DNA from: Symbiodinium natans
Taxonomy: Eukaryota; Sar; Dinophyceae; Suessiales; Symbiodiniaceae
Direction: 5' to 3'
Assembly (NCBI GenBank): GCA_905221605.1
Contig: CAJNDS010002373.1
Coordinates: 290,001-354,000 of the forward strand
Length of the DNA: 64,000 bases
Both the position numbers and the translations under genes were made by a program. Below, piece by piece: positions 12,601 through 25,851 of this stretch (within the stretch, counting starts at the first letter, position 1; each line of letters starts with the position of its first letter). Under the pieces are notes generated by a model that did no database searches, was not told where the DNA came from, and worked only from the letters and a program-made list of their open reading frames with translations.

Positions 12601-12721
12601 CTGCTTGGTACAGCGCCACCGCCTGCAGTTGCCATCCGGGATAGTTGGACCCACGCGTATGAACAACTGATGAATTTTGAGGTTAAGCAGGACATCTTCG
12701 TTAGTCTTGGCTCTGGATTCT
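12601..12721 (-). CDS. probable exon, unknown protein
   Basis: Between AG (in GCTCAGCTTAG) and a GTGACG donor the frame reads RAKTNEDVLLNLKIHQLFIR then VGPTIPDGNCRRWRC. It is charged and well structured, unlike the stop-rich flanks. A second frame is also open and would be phase-compatible with the exon at 12227-12160, so the choice of frame is open. Confidence 0.45.
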
Positions 12722-13841
12722 CTAAGCTGAGCAACGCGCGTGAAAACTGCATGTGTGGATGCCACATAAGACCGAGGCCGTCCTAACCCGCCTCTTGCGT
12801 CATGGCATCCAGGTCCAGCACAGGAAGCAGACCCCCAGGTGCCGAGACGGATCGCAATAGCCGTGGGGCCTGGGATTTGCTAGGTGGGATGGGTTTGTAG
12901 ATGTTTGTCTGCACTCTAACACGTTTTGGAGGTCGTATTTCAGGGTTTGGAGGGCCGGGGGGGGGGAGGGGGAGGCTTTCAGCCCTTGCCTTGCACGGAT
13001 TTCAAAAACGAGCCCAACGCGAAGACAGAGTTCGCACACCCCGTGCACAGCTTTTCATTTTGCATGAACCGACACAGAGAAGAAACACTGGAAAGACGCA
13101 GGCGCTGCAGGCGCCTAAGGTTTAAGTTCATGCCTCAGCTAAGTTCTGCTGATCGATGCAGCCAGCCTCTTCTTGATGCCGCCATGCGTGCACCACCTGC
13201 CAAGCTCAAGTGGCAGTGCGGCAAAGGACCCAGAGTGCCGATAGAAGCACGCTATACAAATGCAAACGGATCTTTGTCTGGTGCCCGGACTCAAGCCAAT
13301 GCGTTGGTTACCGAGAATTTAGCAGCAAGTTGGGCAAGTCGGGGCAAACCTGTTCGGGGCGCGACCACGGTTTCCGAGACCCTGCTCAAGCCTCCGTGTC
13401 CGAGTGCGGCATGGCTGCAGCGCAAGGCTAAAGGGTTGGGGTCCGAGTGCGAGTGGGCTGAAGTAGGGCTTGGAGTGTGGGGTGAGAGTGCCCCGACCCC
13501 GCAGGCTAGCATTCTTGGCACTCTGTGTCGCATAAACTGATAAGCTCAGGCTGGTCAGAGTCCAGAGTCTTGGAGCAGGCTATATGGTTGAGATCCTGGT
13601 TGAGGGAAGCTCAGCATGTGGAGCCGAAACTGCAATCAAGGTGGGTCTTGACCCCCCCCTCCAACACCAAATGGCGCTCGATTCGTAGGGAAACACCCAA
13701 AAACAGCAAGCCCTCGGGCCACCGCTGCAGGCCGTCATCCTCACGGCAGCACTCCCGCCCAAACTGTGTCCAGGGAGTGCAGGGATCGTTGCCACAGAAG
13801 CAGCCTTTGGGGCTTAGCCCTAGGCTTTGGGTGTCCTCTTG

Positions 13842-13998
13842 AAGGTTGACAAAAAGCTATCCTCGCAAGTTGCTGTGCTGGTTTTTAAGAGGTTGTGTAG
13901 GAAGGCTTTTGGGGATCCGGATGGCTTAAGCCGGCTGAGGGTTCTTAGTTTGCAAAGCGAAAAGAGCAAAAAAACATTCCAGGAAGCACTCCTGAAGT
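13842..13998 (+). CDS. possible plus-strand exon
   Basis: After CTTGAAG the frame reads VDKKLSSQVAVLVFKRLCRK and stays charged to about 13998. The minus strand is also open. Weak support. Confidence 0.25.
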
Positions 13999-15096
13999 CC
14001 TGCAACCCTCAATTATCCTCAATTCCCCAAAGCCCGTACTGACAAGGATTCTCTAGCTCCTATACGAGAACTAGATCCTGAAGTGGAGGTGAAGCCTGCA
14101 ATGCAACTGCACAGCCCAAGAACGACAACATTAGCAGCACGTGTTCTCGGCAGTGGGGTTCTCCGTTCCCTGGGGTGGTTGGTGAGTGGAGCTTCCGCCA
14201 AACCTCTGATGCAAAGGACATACCCGACATTGTTTGTTGCAATGTCCCAGAACTCCGCCCAGCTGCCACACATCCCAGCCCTAAGCCCCACAGCGGAACA
14301 GCCATGAGGAGCAGACTGCCATCCAAGGATAAGTTCCTCACGCGGCAAGGAGCCTGGCGCGACGATTCTTAAGCACAAAGGGCCCTTGAAGGAACAGACA
14401 CGCAACTCAAGTGGAATTGACGCACAAGTCTTGGAAGAATTCTTTGGGGGTAGGAGCCAGCTTCGCTTCCGGCGAAGTTCGGAAAATAAACCAGACATTA
14501 TATAAAGGAGATTACGAAAAAGTGGCTGGCAGCCTTTGCGCCCAGCAAAACCCTAGAGCGTTCTGCTGAAGTTCTAAAGATTCCCAGCAACATCCAGCAC
14601 CTACAGTGTTACTACAGGGCCCTGTTCCACCAAGACCCAAGGGGCCATGAGCTCGAGGCCGTAGGACTCCAACTTGTGGAGGCCGCCTCAAGGGTCGGAG
14701 AGTATTTTGGAGCTGGTGGTGGTTCAGCATTGAACCGCGGTAGGGCGCGTAGGTTCGTGTAGGTGTGGGCCACCAGCCCAATACCATCGTGCTCTCATCC
14801 AGCATGCTGTGGATTAGAAGCATGTGGAGTCGGTATTCCTTTACATGTCGTACCTGATGGCATCTCTAATCCAATACGCTATGCTAGAAGCTTAGAAGCC
14901 GTGCCAAATGAAACGCAAAATCCGTCGTCCTATTTTGCATTATGAGACGTCTGCCGTTCAGGCACAGCCGGCACCTAACCAGGTTTGGGTTAGCGGCCCA
15001 CACCTCCTTTCACGCTCACCGGTTCCAAACTGGTGGCCCGCAGGCACTGAGGAGTTCAGTGATTTGGGACTCTACATCGGACCAGCTGTTGCAATG

Positions 15097-17215
15097 TCAA
15101 GCGGCTGACTCTGTGGGAGTTCGAGCTGCTGCGACTCCCATCGGTGCCGGGCATTGTGGGCACCGTGGCGCGGCGGCCTGGGCGGGAGACCTGCGCACGC
15201 GCGATTTCGTGGGCTTCTGTCCGTTTAGGCGACTATGCTCCCGGAGGCCCCAAAACCGAGGCATAATATTGTCTACAAGGTCTTGCCCGTGTGACCTCTG
15301 CATACCGCTCTGCAAGTCACCCCACCTGAGAACCTCCGATCTGCGCAAAGCCCCTGCCTGAACCCACCCGCCCCCAGCACCCGGCCAGCTCCCCGGCCAC
15401 TAACAAGCCAGAACTGCACAAAGCGCCACTCCTTGGCAGCCGCTTGGATTTGGCGCTTCCAACTCAAGAAGAATCTTGTATGTGACTGCATGTGTTGTAC
15501 AGTGCTTGAAGGCTGTCTGGAAGTTTGAGCGGCTTCGTGCATGAGTAGATGGATTGGTTATCGCTGGAGAGTGGATGGCGTTTTGAGAGGCTTTGGATGA
15601 TTTCGGCTTTCGCGACCACCCTCGGCCCCGAACTTCAGAACCACGACACCAAATTTAACACCGCAAGGTCAATCAAGCCCTAAATCGAAAACAGCCCTGA
15701 ACCATACAAACCAGACGCACATGAGATGGGTCCGGTGCAACTCTGATGTCAGGGAGCCGCGATGCAAGCTCCACACCCGCATCTTCTGGACGTCCGCCGA
15801 GCAGGAACCAAGGTAGCTCGATTTGCTTGCCCACCTTCACTGGAACTTATTTTGGGCAGTGTGGCGCCTGGCCCTAGTTCTCAGAGCCGTGATCGATCGG
15901 CAAAACTTTTCTGTACGTGCCGGCCTATGTGGCCCGGACGGTTTGCATCTGAGACACGCAGGCGCGCGTCGACAATAGAAGGTCCAGCCCGGGGAAAATC
16001 TTCTGACGACCTCAGGGAAGCATTCTCTGAATCGGTACATCAGCACCGTCAAGCCCTGAAGTCTTAGGAGCTGCACTTCGCATGCTGAACTCTCAGGCCA
16101 AGGCCTTGGCAGCACCCCCCCCCCCCCCCACCTGACCTTGTCAGCTTCCCGAAACACAAAATATGACCCTTGGGCCCAGCAAAGCTTAAATTTCTTGAAG
16201 TCCCTGAGCGAGTTGATAGGTAACCATACCTACTAGTGACTAGTGCGAGGGGCAGGTTCCCGCCTCCGGCACTCTCTGGTAAGGCCAGCTGCTCCTCGAC
16301 CCATTGTCGGACCTCATCCCAGGTTGCTTTGCCTCAGTTCGGCCGTCAAATTTGGCCTGTCGTCATGCCCTAGATTTACCTCGTTCAACTTCTTGCAAAG
16401 CCAGCTGCAGTACCCTTAGAACCCCCCTCCCGTCAAGCTTCGGCCTCTGAAAGCTCCGGCACCCGTGGACCATCTTGAAACCACAGGAAAAACTTCAGGA
16501 TCCGCGTGCACCAAAAAAACACAGCCCTTTCTGCTAAACCCATGGAACTAAACCATGAATAAACCATGAATCGGGAACCAGCGAAAAGGAGCCCGGCCTC
16601 CCTTCACTGCGTTTCGGCGGGATTCGCCGATTCTCCGAACATCTCGAAAGCTTCGGAAACTTTTTTGCACTTCTTCGGCTTTGCGTCTAAGCGGCTCTGT
16701 GTGTCTGGCATGGAGTCTCTGGGGCTCTCAAAGGCACGGGCGTTGGCGGCGCGGACGGCGCGGAGCTCCTCCCGCAGCTCCTGGAGCTGCCTCCAGATGC
16801 CTGGGGGCGAACCCAGCCATCTTCATATGGAAGGCATATTTATACACATATATAGAAGCATCTTATAAAGCGATTGTTCCAGGCGAGAGGCGCTCTCACC
16901 TGTGTTCAAAGTTTCGGCTGAGGAGGGAGCCTACAGAGTCCTAGAGCTTTTTACATTCTCATGGAGCTCCTCCTTTCCTGCAGAGCCTGGCTACGGGTTT
17001 CCCCTTGTCCAGTTTGGCCATCTTATTCAGCCGGCGTCACTTCCCAAACTCAAGCGGCTCTTCTCAACCCCAAGCCCCTGAACAAAACCTGGTGCTTGCA
17101 CGCGGAGCGTCCGGGATGGGTCCTGGGGCTTGCTAAAGTCTCCACCGCCTGCCAAAGTTCTGCGGATGGTGTCGTGATCAATGTGCCGCAACTGACCACA
17201 GAAGCCTTGAGCATC
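15097..17215 (-). CDS. four-exon 3' part of a gene, coiled-coil-like protein
   Basis: Exons 17215-17089 (DAQGFCGQLRHIDHDTIRRT), 16800-16607 (IWRQLQELREELRAVRAANA, strongly helical with heptad spacing), 16091-16011 (EVQLLRLQGLTVLMYRF) and 15333-15097 (VLRWGDLQSGMQRSHGQDLV, ending at a stop) join in frame. The first three end at GT donors (GTTTTG, GTGAAG, GTCGTC) and all acceptors are AG. The C-terminus is basic, then Pro/Ala-rich. The 5' end was not found. The coiled coil suggests a structural or scaffold protein, but no family is recognised. Confidence 0.6.
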
Positions 17216-18095
17216 CTAAACCGTGCAGATCAAGTCCGAAGATGTGAGCCCAACCAGGCTTCGAAAAGGCAATATAGGTTTATACAGGGCTCAAGGCTGA
17301 CTGTTGGCGGCTGTTCGGAAGGAACCGCGGGCTTTGGGGCTTAGGAGTCGTGGCATCATGTCCAGTATCTGGGGAGCGATCAAAATCGCATCAGCAAACG
17401 CCAAAGGCCCCAAACCCTCAGTGCATTTAGTGCGGCCTGTGGGGGCGGCCCCCAGCCCTTTGTCAAGTCGTCCGGCGCGCAGCAGGTCTGGGCAGGGTGG
17501 AAGCAGTGTACGCAATGGACGCGATGAGGCTCGGTTGCAGCTGACTTTGCACGAGAAGCCATAAAAAGAGCATAGACTCTCACAGACGGCAGCCACCTCA
17601 AACGTCCATACTCCGCCGAAGCATTCTCTCCGTCCACGCGGGAAGCCTGTGACAGAATGGAAATGTTGAAGGGCTCTTCGAGGTTTTCTTTGAGCGGTTA
17701 CCCTGCTTTGACTGGAGGCCGAGTAGCGTACTTTCTGGAGTGTTGTTGCAGTGTTTGCGTTTCTGTTGCTGCTTGGGGGAGTTGAGAAGGAGAGGGGCGA
17801 AAGGAACTTGCAAACCCAACCCCACAATCAACAGAGCGCCCTTCCAACCCCAACCATTACAAAGGCCAAGGTGCGGGGATCGCAGCAAGCCTTGGCCAGG
17901 GGGTTGCGGATCTGCTCACTCTACCCCTCCCAAAAAGCAAGGGGGGAAAAACAACTCTCGTCTCTTGCTGTCACTTATTTTGCCCCCTCCGACTTCTCCC
18001 ACCTTGCAACTGGTCTCTGTGGACCGAGCACGCCGGTCCCAACCTCAGCGGCTAAGACGTCTGGATTGTTGTGACGTCGGACTTCACGATTCCCG

Positions 18096-20845
18096 TTAAG
18101 TTTCAGGAGGCTTCAGGATTCGGAGCTTCGTACGCCTTCCAGGTTTGAATTCTTGGAGGTGGCCCCAGGCCCCTGCGAACAGGCAAGGCCCATCACCACT
18201 CCATGACACAGATTCTGTTTGCATATCAATGCCACATGCGCCATGCAAGATCCATGGCACTTCGCCAGAGATAACAATGAATCCCTGCAGTAGAATGCGG
18301 AGTAATTTTTCACTTCCGATGCAAAGTGCAGAACTGCCCCTGCACCGTTTTGTGTGTCCATTGAGGAAAGCGGCAGTGTGCCACCACCGAGCTATGACTG
18401 GCCGCGAAGCCTCGCCTGGTGAGTGTGGCAACCAAGCCCTACAGAGCGTGTGTGATTGCGCTTGTGCTGTGACTTCTGCTACGCTGGCTCCACCCTGGCA
18501 TCTGCAATGAAGCTTCTCCGAAAGATGGCGGCGCAACCACACGAACAGATCATCCAAAGCTCGTTTCGGAGGTTAAAATGCATTCACTCGCTGTTGCTGC
18601 CGTCCCCTACATCATCCGCAACCCAGGCCAATCCACAGGTCACAGCCACCCACAGCATGCAAAAAGCCACACTAGATGATCTTCTGGCATCCCTACAAGA
18701 AGGAAGAACGGAAAGGATGCCCCAAAGCCCAAAGCTGGGGCCCGAAACAAGTGGTCTTCTTTTGGCAACATCATCCCCCTCCAATATCGCCACTAATATC
18801 TGGACGAATTCTCAGGAGTCCAAGGCTATGCTTGGTAGCCAGATCCAGGATTTGCCCAAGGAGCTGCAGAGGTATGCAGCGACGCAGGTCGGCAGGCAGC
18901 AAGCCTCGAATGAAAATAAAAGAAAGGCAAACATTAAACAACACAAAGGGGTGCTTTAGATGAGAGGCATGTCTCGGAGCAGCCTCCCAACTCTCCGTAT
19001 ACTTTCGGGATGGTCTTTGCCACTCTTGAGCAGGCCCTGTGGTGCTTCGTAAGACATAGCTGACAAGCAGCGCGCTCCACAAGATGCAAGACAGTCCCTT
19101 TCTGACCTGACGCCGGAACATTCTAAATGTGCGGCACTGCCGTCCAACACCACCATAAATTAAGCCAGACAGTTCGCCATCAACCTGGTCCTCGTGCAAG
19201 CTCTTAGGAACAAAGCTTTGAAACAGAAATGTTGCTTCGGCTCCTTCATTCGAACTACAAGCACCCCAAAGCGCCTTGCAGTGAACCTGCAACGTTAGAA
19301 GCCTGTACTCCATGTACCCCTATAAGATCAGTCTGAAACCCCCTCTCCGACCATGGGGCTGCGCGGCTTAGGCCGGCTCCGGCCGGCCCAGCGGGGGGGT
19401 GGTGGAGCCCCAGCTGTGCGGGGAGGTCGCAAAGGTGGCCAGACCTCCGCCTGCCGGGCTTCTTGGTAGGTTGCTGCTTCAGTTTGTGGGAAGCCAATTG
19501 TTTCTAGAGTCTCGAGGGCTTTTTGATTGGAGCCTCTTTGTTGTCTCAAGCCGAAGAGGTTGGGGGGCTCCCGATATTCCGCGGGGGGAGCCGAAAATGT
19601 ACAACTCCAGGTAGGAAGACTAGACGAGAGCATGGAGGGAACGAAGGCTGGAATGATTTGTTGTGGTTTGGCGTCTTGAGCGAGGTTGGGGGGATCAGGA
19701 TCCGAGGTTCCGCAGGATGGGGGTTAGGGCCAAGGGGTGAAAATAGGTTCAGTACCTGCGAACGGCTCGAGCGATACGAGCTCCCCGTGTGCCTCGAACT
19801 CCAGCCAGCTTCTCGCATACTCCTTCATCGCGAAATCGCAACGTGCACTTTTGTTCAACCCTAAGAAGGTCTGACTCTAACATGCTCTATTTGAACTTCC
19901 AACCCGTCGGTCTATATTGGTGCCGGCCATCGGCCTATCAAGTGCAACATGCAGCAGACCAGCGGTGCACGCTTAGCCATCCAGCAAGCTTACAATAGCC
20001 GTGCACGCAGCAGGGCACCTCCAGATCCTCCACGTCAAAGGGCCAGGGCGTGGCATCCAAGCAATCCTTGGCCTCAATTGGAGGTATCTCGTTTGCATTG
20101 AGGGCTCACAAAAGCATGTGACCATCCTGTGCGTCTGGTCAGAGAAGGCAGCGGGAGTCAGCACCTACAGTAGAGGGTTGGGGGTTGGGGGCTTGGTAGG
20201 TACTTACGGCTTCTGTTGAAGGTAATCTAGCGAGCTTCAGGCACCATAGTGCTTCTGCCCAAGTTCGATTGTTGCTGCAGTTGCCCAAGTGGGCTCCTTC
20301 GATCCTGAGCGCTGCTCCCCTTTTGCCCTTACATTGGCCTTGTAAAGAAGCAGCCGCATGCGCCGCGCTCGCCGCGCGGATTGCCGCAGGAGCTGCTCTG
20401 AGGTTGGGAATGCGAAGCTGTAGTACAACCTTCGTAGTCTGTCGAGCATAAAATGAATCTGTCAGGTTCGGTGGTAGATGTCCCTTACAAATGTCATGTT
20501 CCGAGCCGGTGGGCTTTATTTATTATGGACTGCGAAGCCCGAAACGCACCAACTATCCCAAATCTTCAAGGCCTGAGGTTTGACCATGGCTTCAGATGTG
20601 CGTTAGGAGCTACGAGAGGGGTCTTCAAATGCAACTTCAGCGTTTTTGCTCGTGAGCTTCAGAGGTCGTTTCGGCAGGCATCAGCGGGTCTTGGAGGCCA
20701 TGGCCCACAGCATGAACATGTCGTGCTGCCGAGAATGAAAATCCATCCATCCTCGTTCCTGATTTCCATGCACACGGCCTTTCAATTCCTCGAAACTTTT
20801 CTCCTCATCCACTTCCAAATGTTGCCTATCCCTCTGAGAAATTGC
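18096..20845 (-). CDS. seven-exon gene model, hydrophilic protein of unknown function
   Basis: Exons 20845-20705, 20438-20339, 20104-20019, 19847-19756, 19604-19445, 19202-19107 and 18284-18096 all begin after AG, end at GC or GT (the last at TAA), and join in one frame: 864 bases, 287 residues plus stop. Readable landmarks are HLEVDEEKSFEELKGRV, NANEIPPIEAKDCLDATPW, QKALETLETIGFPQTEAA and DQVDGELSGLIYGG. Matching phase at six junctions is unlikely by chance. An exon at 21675-21594 (GC donor, phase 0 end) could precede it. No domain is recognised; no signal peptide or membrane segment is seen in the portion found, and the start codon was not identified. Confidence 0.6.
18456..18959 (+). CDS. 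possible plus-strand ORF, 167 codons
   Basis: Open for 167 codons and rich in Gln, Ser, Lys and Leu (KATLDDLLASLQEGRTER). It lies in the 820-base intron between the last two exons of the minus-strand seven-exon gene. It may be a chance frame or a nested gene. Confidence 0.2.
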   Translation: MRLCCDFCYAGSTLASAMKLLRKMAAQPHEQIIQSSFRRLKCIHSLLLPSPTSSATQANPQVTATHSMQKATLDDLLASLQEGRTERMPQSPKLGPETSGLLLATSSPSNIATNIWTNSQESKAMLGSQIQDLPKELQRYAATQVGRQQASNENKRKANIKQHKGVL

Positions 20846-21593
20846 CTCTCTGGTGCAGTCACGGAACGAGCACAGCAAGTCTGTGGCCAGCGTCCCAGGC
20901 ACACAGAGCGTTTCGACTGATCAGGAAGGTCGGCAACATTCGGCAACCATATGAACTGGACGGTACATACAGGGGTGCTTTTGCCCCTTCACGAAGTATA
21001 CGGGATCTCAGGTCGCACGTGAGTCAAACAAAAGAGGCGGTCGTTTTTTTCGTATAGTCAGTGTCGTCTTTTGCCATGGTGCACAACTTGCTTGCGGCAA
21101 ACAAATCCGGCTATCCCGCAAGCATCGCCTGACTCCTTCAACGAGGACTTACAGGGCCGGCCTGTCAGCAGCTCAAGCAAAGAGGGCTCACGCCGGCAGA
21201 GCCTGGCAATACTTTTCATTGCTTTGCAAAGTCGGAGAATTGTGGAGGTTGAAGAGAATTAATTGGGCTCAAGCTTTGAGACGAGGCAAGTCCAAGTCCA
21301 CCGTGCTTCAAGCAAGCTTGAAGATTCCGACTTTAAGAAGCTTTTGTGAGGCAAGAGATCTTTTGCGTGCCTGGAAAGGCAGAGGATTCTGTAGGATGCT
21401 TACAGCTTGTTCTGCTGCGAGCAGCCAGAAATACAATGGAGCCGCACGCAAAGGTAGGCAGATCAAAGCAAGAATCGCATACAATCGCATACATGCTGCC
21501 TGCACTCAGACTCAAGTCTTCGGAAACGAGTAGGGTGCGCTGACCGAACACGTGCACAAAGACAGTGACTTCGAGCACGAGGCTTCATGGAGC

Positions 21594-21675
21594 CTGGAAA
21601 CCCCGAGCTGCCTCTCTTTCTGCACAAGCTTCTCCAGCAGCTTCCAGGACGGGGAGCTTGCTCGGCTGGCGTTGC
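21594..21675 (-). CDS. probable exon upstream of the seven-exon gene
   Basis: After AG|G the frame reads QRQPSKLPVLEAAGEACAER and continues helical and charged to TTCCAG followed by GCTCC, a GC donor. It ends in phase 0, which fits the phase 0 start of the exon at 20845. Two other frames are also open, so the reading frame is an inference from phase. Confidence 0.4.
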
Positions 21676-22139
21676 CTTCAGTGGGGTTTCGCGGGGGCCT
21701 TACTGCCCCCCGACTGAAAAGGAACAGACATTGGGCGTTCGGCGTTCGGCTTTCGTGATTCGTGCCAGGCTGCTTGGGTGGGATTGCGAAAGCAGAACAA
21801 AAGCGGTCAAAGAGTGGTCTGCCAACTGGCTTGTCAAAGGGCTTTGGAGAGCGGTGTACTAAGGCAAAGGCAAAGGACTCCAGGCCTTTTTGCTTCGAGG
21901 TTCGACCTTTCTGTTCACTTTCTACAATGTCCACTTTCTATCCGCTTCTGTACCCACAAGCATCCTCATCATGTGGACATGTCTGTGGCCCTTATAACTC
22001 TGCCACTTCGCTGGTCTCATCGCGGGCGAGCATGGACTTTCCATCTTCTGCAGAGCCCAGAATTCGCGGTAAGTCCTCCATGGATCTCAAGGGCTTCAGA
22101 CTCGGCATGGAGATCAAAAAGGATCTGACCCTCAAACCC

Positions 22140-23450
22140 TAAACCTCGCAGAACACAAGGATGCCAACATTCTCACAACTGAGTCGACTTCGAAGACGGG
22201 GTCTCCAAGTCTGGGGATCAACGAGGGTTTGGCTTCCATGAGCGCATGATGTGCCCGCATCTTGGGTTCCTGAACAACCCCGAAAACACTCGAAAACATC
22301 GAACTGCCCAAAGCTCCATGGCGTCCTCCACCAGGTGGAACCACCAGTTGTCCATCCATGTGCATTTGCAGTAGAGAGTGGCCGCCTACCGTGCTTCAGG
22401 GGCGGAGGTGTCGGTTCTTGTGTCTTGGCTGCGGGGTCGTGGCTTTCTGGATGTTGTCTTACAGGATCGACGAGCAACGGAGATTTTCGGCTGCACTAAA
22501 TGTTGCTGGGTGCCATGGCTGAACCATCCGAACTATCTTGAGGCATTGGGGGTGGGGCCTTTTCTGTTCACCCGATGTGCCTTTCCATCCTCCTGGGCCG
22601 TGAGCATCGGCGCTGCCAGGAGGAAGAGGAGCCAGCCTCCCCGGAGCCCTGCAGGCAGAGTTTGAGCATTCAAGGTTCCATGGTGGTTCCTGAACAACAT
22701 ACGGCCCCTCGATAAGAGAAACCCTGTCACGAAGAGACAGAAGGCATGGATACCTAACTTCCTGCATCGCCCCCGAACACCTTTGAACCCGGTAAACTCC
22801 TTACGAGTGTAGCTCCCGGATTGTTAGCCGACGCACCTCCCGCCATGGCCACATCATGGGGCTGGAGGATGGGGGAGGACGGTTAGGACTGTCCCACACA
22901 GAGACGCCTCGAGTCGGTTCAGTCTTAAACATGGGGCTCAACAGAGGTGGAGTTGGCTTGGGATGGCTTTGGGAGGTTTAGAGTTTTGGGATGGGGCATC
23001 GCTTGAAGTGGCTCCATGTTTACAGCTGCGAAGTCCTGTGAAGTGTCAGGGACCATGCTTTGTGCGGGTTGAAAGCTGAGAGGGAGCTGCCGAGCCAGCT
23101 ATGAACAGCGAGAGGCCAAACTGTTTGCGTCAAGCCAGTCTTGATATCCTCAAATGACTACATCCCTCGAAAGTCAACACCCGTAACGTCGACTAATCTC
23201 CGACTCTACCTCCTAGCAGACTAGCAGATGGGACGTATAACATCTGATTCTGAGGGCGCTCGGGGACCAAGCCCTTTTCCACTGTCGGGCTCTCATCCCA
23301 TGGCGGCAGCTCGGCGCCATCGTGGACCGTCCACACATCAACTGCAAAGGCACTCGCCCTGACAGGCAGGTGGGAGGTCTGGAAGCAAGAGCGGGCATGG
23401 ACATGATGAGAATCGTTGCGGGCACAATCTGCCAACTGGAGTTAACTTGT
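22140..23450. other. no gene recognised
   Basis: Several open frames of 60-110 codons on the minus strand (for example around 22139-22477) without a consistent set of exon ends. Possibly introns or unmapped exons. Confidence 0.4.
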
Positions 23451-23461
23451 TGATTGAATTC

Positions 23462-23551
23462 AAGCTCACATGAGATGCTGTCCCATGCGTACGATGGTAA
23501 GCTTCCAATCCTCAGCCCAAGCTGCATATCTTTGGGCGTCACGTGCCACAA
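23462..23551 (-). CDS. possible exon, unknown
   Basis: The frame reads LWHVTPKDMQLGLRIGSLPS then YAWDSISCE, in a 112-codon open stretch. Borders unknown. Confidence 0.25.
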
Positions 23552-24286
23552 GGCCTCGCGCAGGTCCTAGGCGCTTGTTCCCCCAACTCTGTCTGGACTT
23601 TCTTGGGCTTGGTTGGGCCTGGTTGCAGAGCACTTGAACAAGACCTCACAGATCGAACGCACACCTCGCATCAAAGCTCACAAGGCCTGAAACATGAAAT
23701 TCCATGTCACCTGGCTGTGGGTCTTTGAAGTTCTTAGGTGTGGAGCATGGGTGCTACCAGTAGGGGCTAGGACGGAATGTTGAAGGGCTGTCGTCGGTGA
23801 CTTGAAACTATTCTCTTGAGCTTCCCCTTGAAAAGCAGCTGAAGCACCGCCGGCAGAGCCACTCGAGCGATCTGCTCCGCACCCCGAGCATCCTGAAAGC
23901 CCAGGCCTCTGCGGTGGTATAGGCACATAGGATCACGTAGGCCTACACTGGGGCCCTAGACTCGCCTAACGACTTCCTCCCTTCCCATCACCACTGAAGT
24001 CTTCAGGCCACACGCTCTTTTTGTTTCGCCACCAAACAAGACCAACCAATCAGACTGACATTTACAAGCACCTGCATTCCTAGCTAGTTGCACCGTTTCG
24101 GCTGTAAGGGTCTGTCTGGGGCTCTGGGGCCCGTCTGAGCAAATACTCCTAACTAAGATGCTAAGAACCTTTGTTTCACCAGACTCTTTCTGTATTGCGG
24201 GGATTCGCTCTTTCCGCATTCACGCCAATCGACGACAATCGACGGGCGGGAACCCTAAACTACAGCAAATTACAGCAATCAGCCAG

Positions 24287-25851
24287 GTATGGGACCCCCT
24301 TCCAGAGGCCCAGGCTGTAGCGATGGAGGAAATTGCGCTTGCACCAGCAGATGTCCGAGGCATAGACACGCTCCACCTTGTTTGCTCACCCGTCAGACTC
24401 CTATTTTGCATCTTCCTGATTGCTCTACAAGATTGCAGGTGGCCAACATATGTATGTCTGCGTGCATATTCCGGAAGATGCTTTCGCGACACGAGCACAG
24501 TAACCCAAGCCGAGCAGCGGTGTAGCGACGATCGCTCACCTCGAGACATGCTCTGTGGTGCTCTCGGATTGCGGGGCACAGAATGTCATGTTCTGGTGTG
24601 GTCCTTCGCTGTAGATTTGTTAATGCCGTAAAGTATTTTAAGACATTTTAAGTAAGGGCTTCTAAACCACCATGGAACATGCCGGGTTCCATCTGCAAGC
24701 AAGATTCCGTCGGATGTCCGACGGAAGCAGACTGTACTCGGATCCTTCGGCTAGTCTGGACAGGAAGGCCACGCAAGAAACAGTTGCAGTTGAATAGCTA
24801 GTTTCCTCCGCACGGCGGAGTCCTCTACAACAAGAAACAGCAAAAACAGCCAAGGCCCTTCGACTGATGAAGGAGCAGCGCATGCCAAAGATCCAGCTTC
24901 AACCCAACATCGGAAGCCCTTCATAGCTCTACATCTGAAGCTTCAGTATGCACAAACTCCAATCGCTTAACCAGATCTGGGTGCTGATGCCGCCGCCCGG
25001 AGTCAATCCGCAAAGCTGTGATCGTAAGTGGCCTGTGCAAGTGCTTCTAGGGAAGGGCTTTCTTAGGGTTGACACTTGACGCCCTTTTTTTGCATCAGGC
25101 TTGTTGGGTGCACGCCTGGACGGAAGCTGCTCATGTTCACCTACTTTTGTATGCGCACGACTAAGCTTCAGGTAGCTTTTGACACCCTTAAAACCCGAAG
25201 CCTAAGTCGTTTGTGCTGCTAGCCACCCAAACCGTTGTTCTTTGATCGATATCAAATGGAGATCAAACTAGCAGGATTTAACCACAGTGATCCCCTAAAG
25301 GACTCCTAGGAGTCCTGGCCTTGATTAGGCTCTTGGTGGTGCTTTCCGTTCTGATTACTGCTAGTCAGGCTGGGCGCTCTTCAACTTCTGTATTTCCTGG
25401 AAGAGATGTTCCCTGCCGTTGGGCTGCTACGTGTACCACACATGCACTTCATCGGCAGGGTCCATGCAACTATCATGTCAGTCCTGTCTCTCAGCTTCAG
25501 CCAGGCGGCTGGTGTGGCTGCGCGAAAACGTAGCCGCTCACGCGCCTGTAGCTCTGCGTCTCAGCTTTCAAAATTCAACACAGTTGTTGCGCAGGAGCCG
25601 AAGGTTGCGGGGAGAGGACGAGGGAGACATCGACCCACCGCTGCAAAAGATCAGGCGCCCACAACGTCTGACATACCGGAAAGTTGCTCTGCAGTAACAA
25701 AATTTTGGTTTAGTTACGCCCATTCAGTCACGCTGCACACGTGTGGAGGTGGCTTTGCCTGTGAAGGACAAAGCGTCCGCTTGGGAACTTTGGGACTTTC
25801 TGAATTTGAGAGCTTATGATGAGAATGATGGAGCAAGATGCAAGATCCAAG
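24287..25851 (+). CDS. plus-strand gene, three phase-compatible exons
   Basis: Exons 24287-24359 (VWDPLPEAQAVAMEEIALAP, GC donor), 25501-25682 (RRLVWLRENVAAHAPVALRL, then RGEDEGDIDPPLQKIRR, GT donor) and 25749-25851 (VALPVKDKASAWELWDFLNL, GT donor) join in frame as phase 1, 0, then 1. The second intron would be only 66 bases. The product is unknown; the middle part is Arg-rich and then acidic. Confidence 0.5.

Noticed and set aside
17291-17827. 178-codon minus-strand open frame
   Set aside because: Low-complexity composition, no splice pairing and no homology; the plus strand is equally open.
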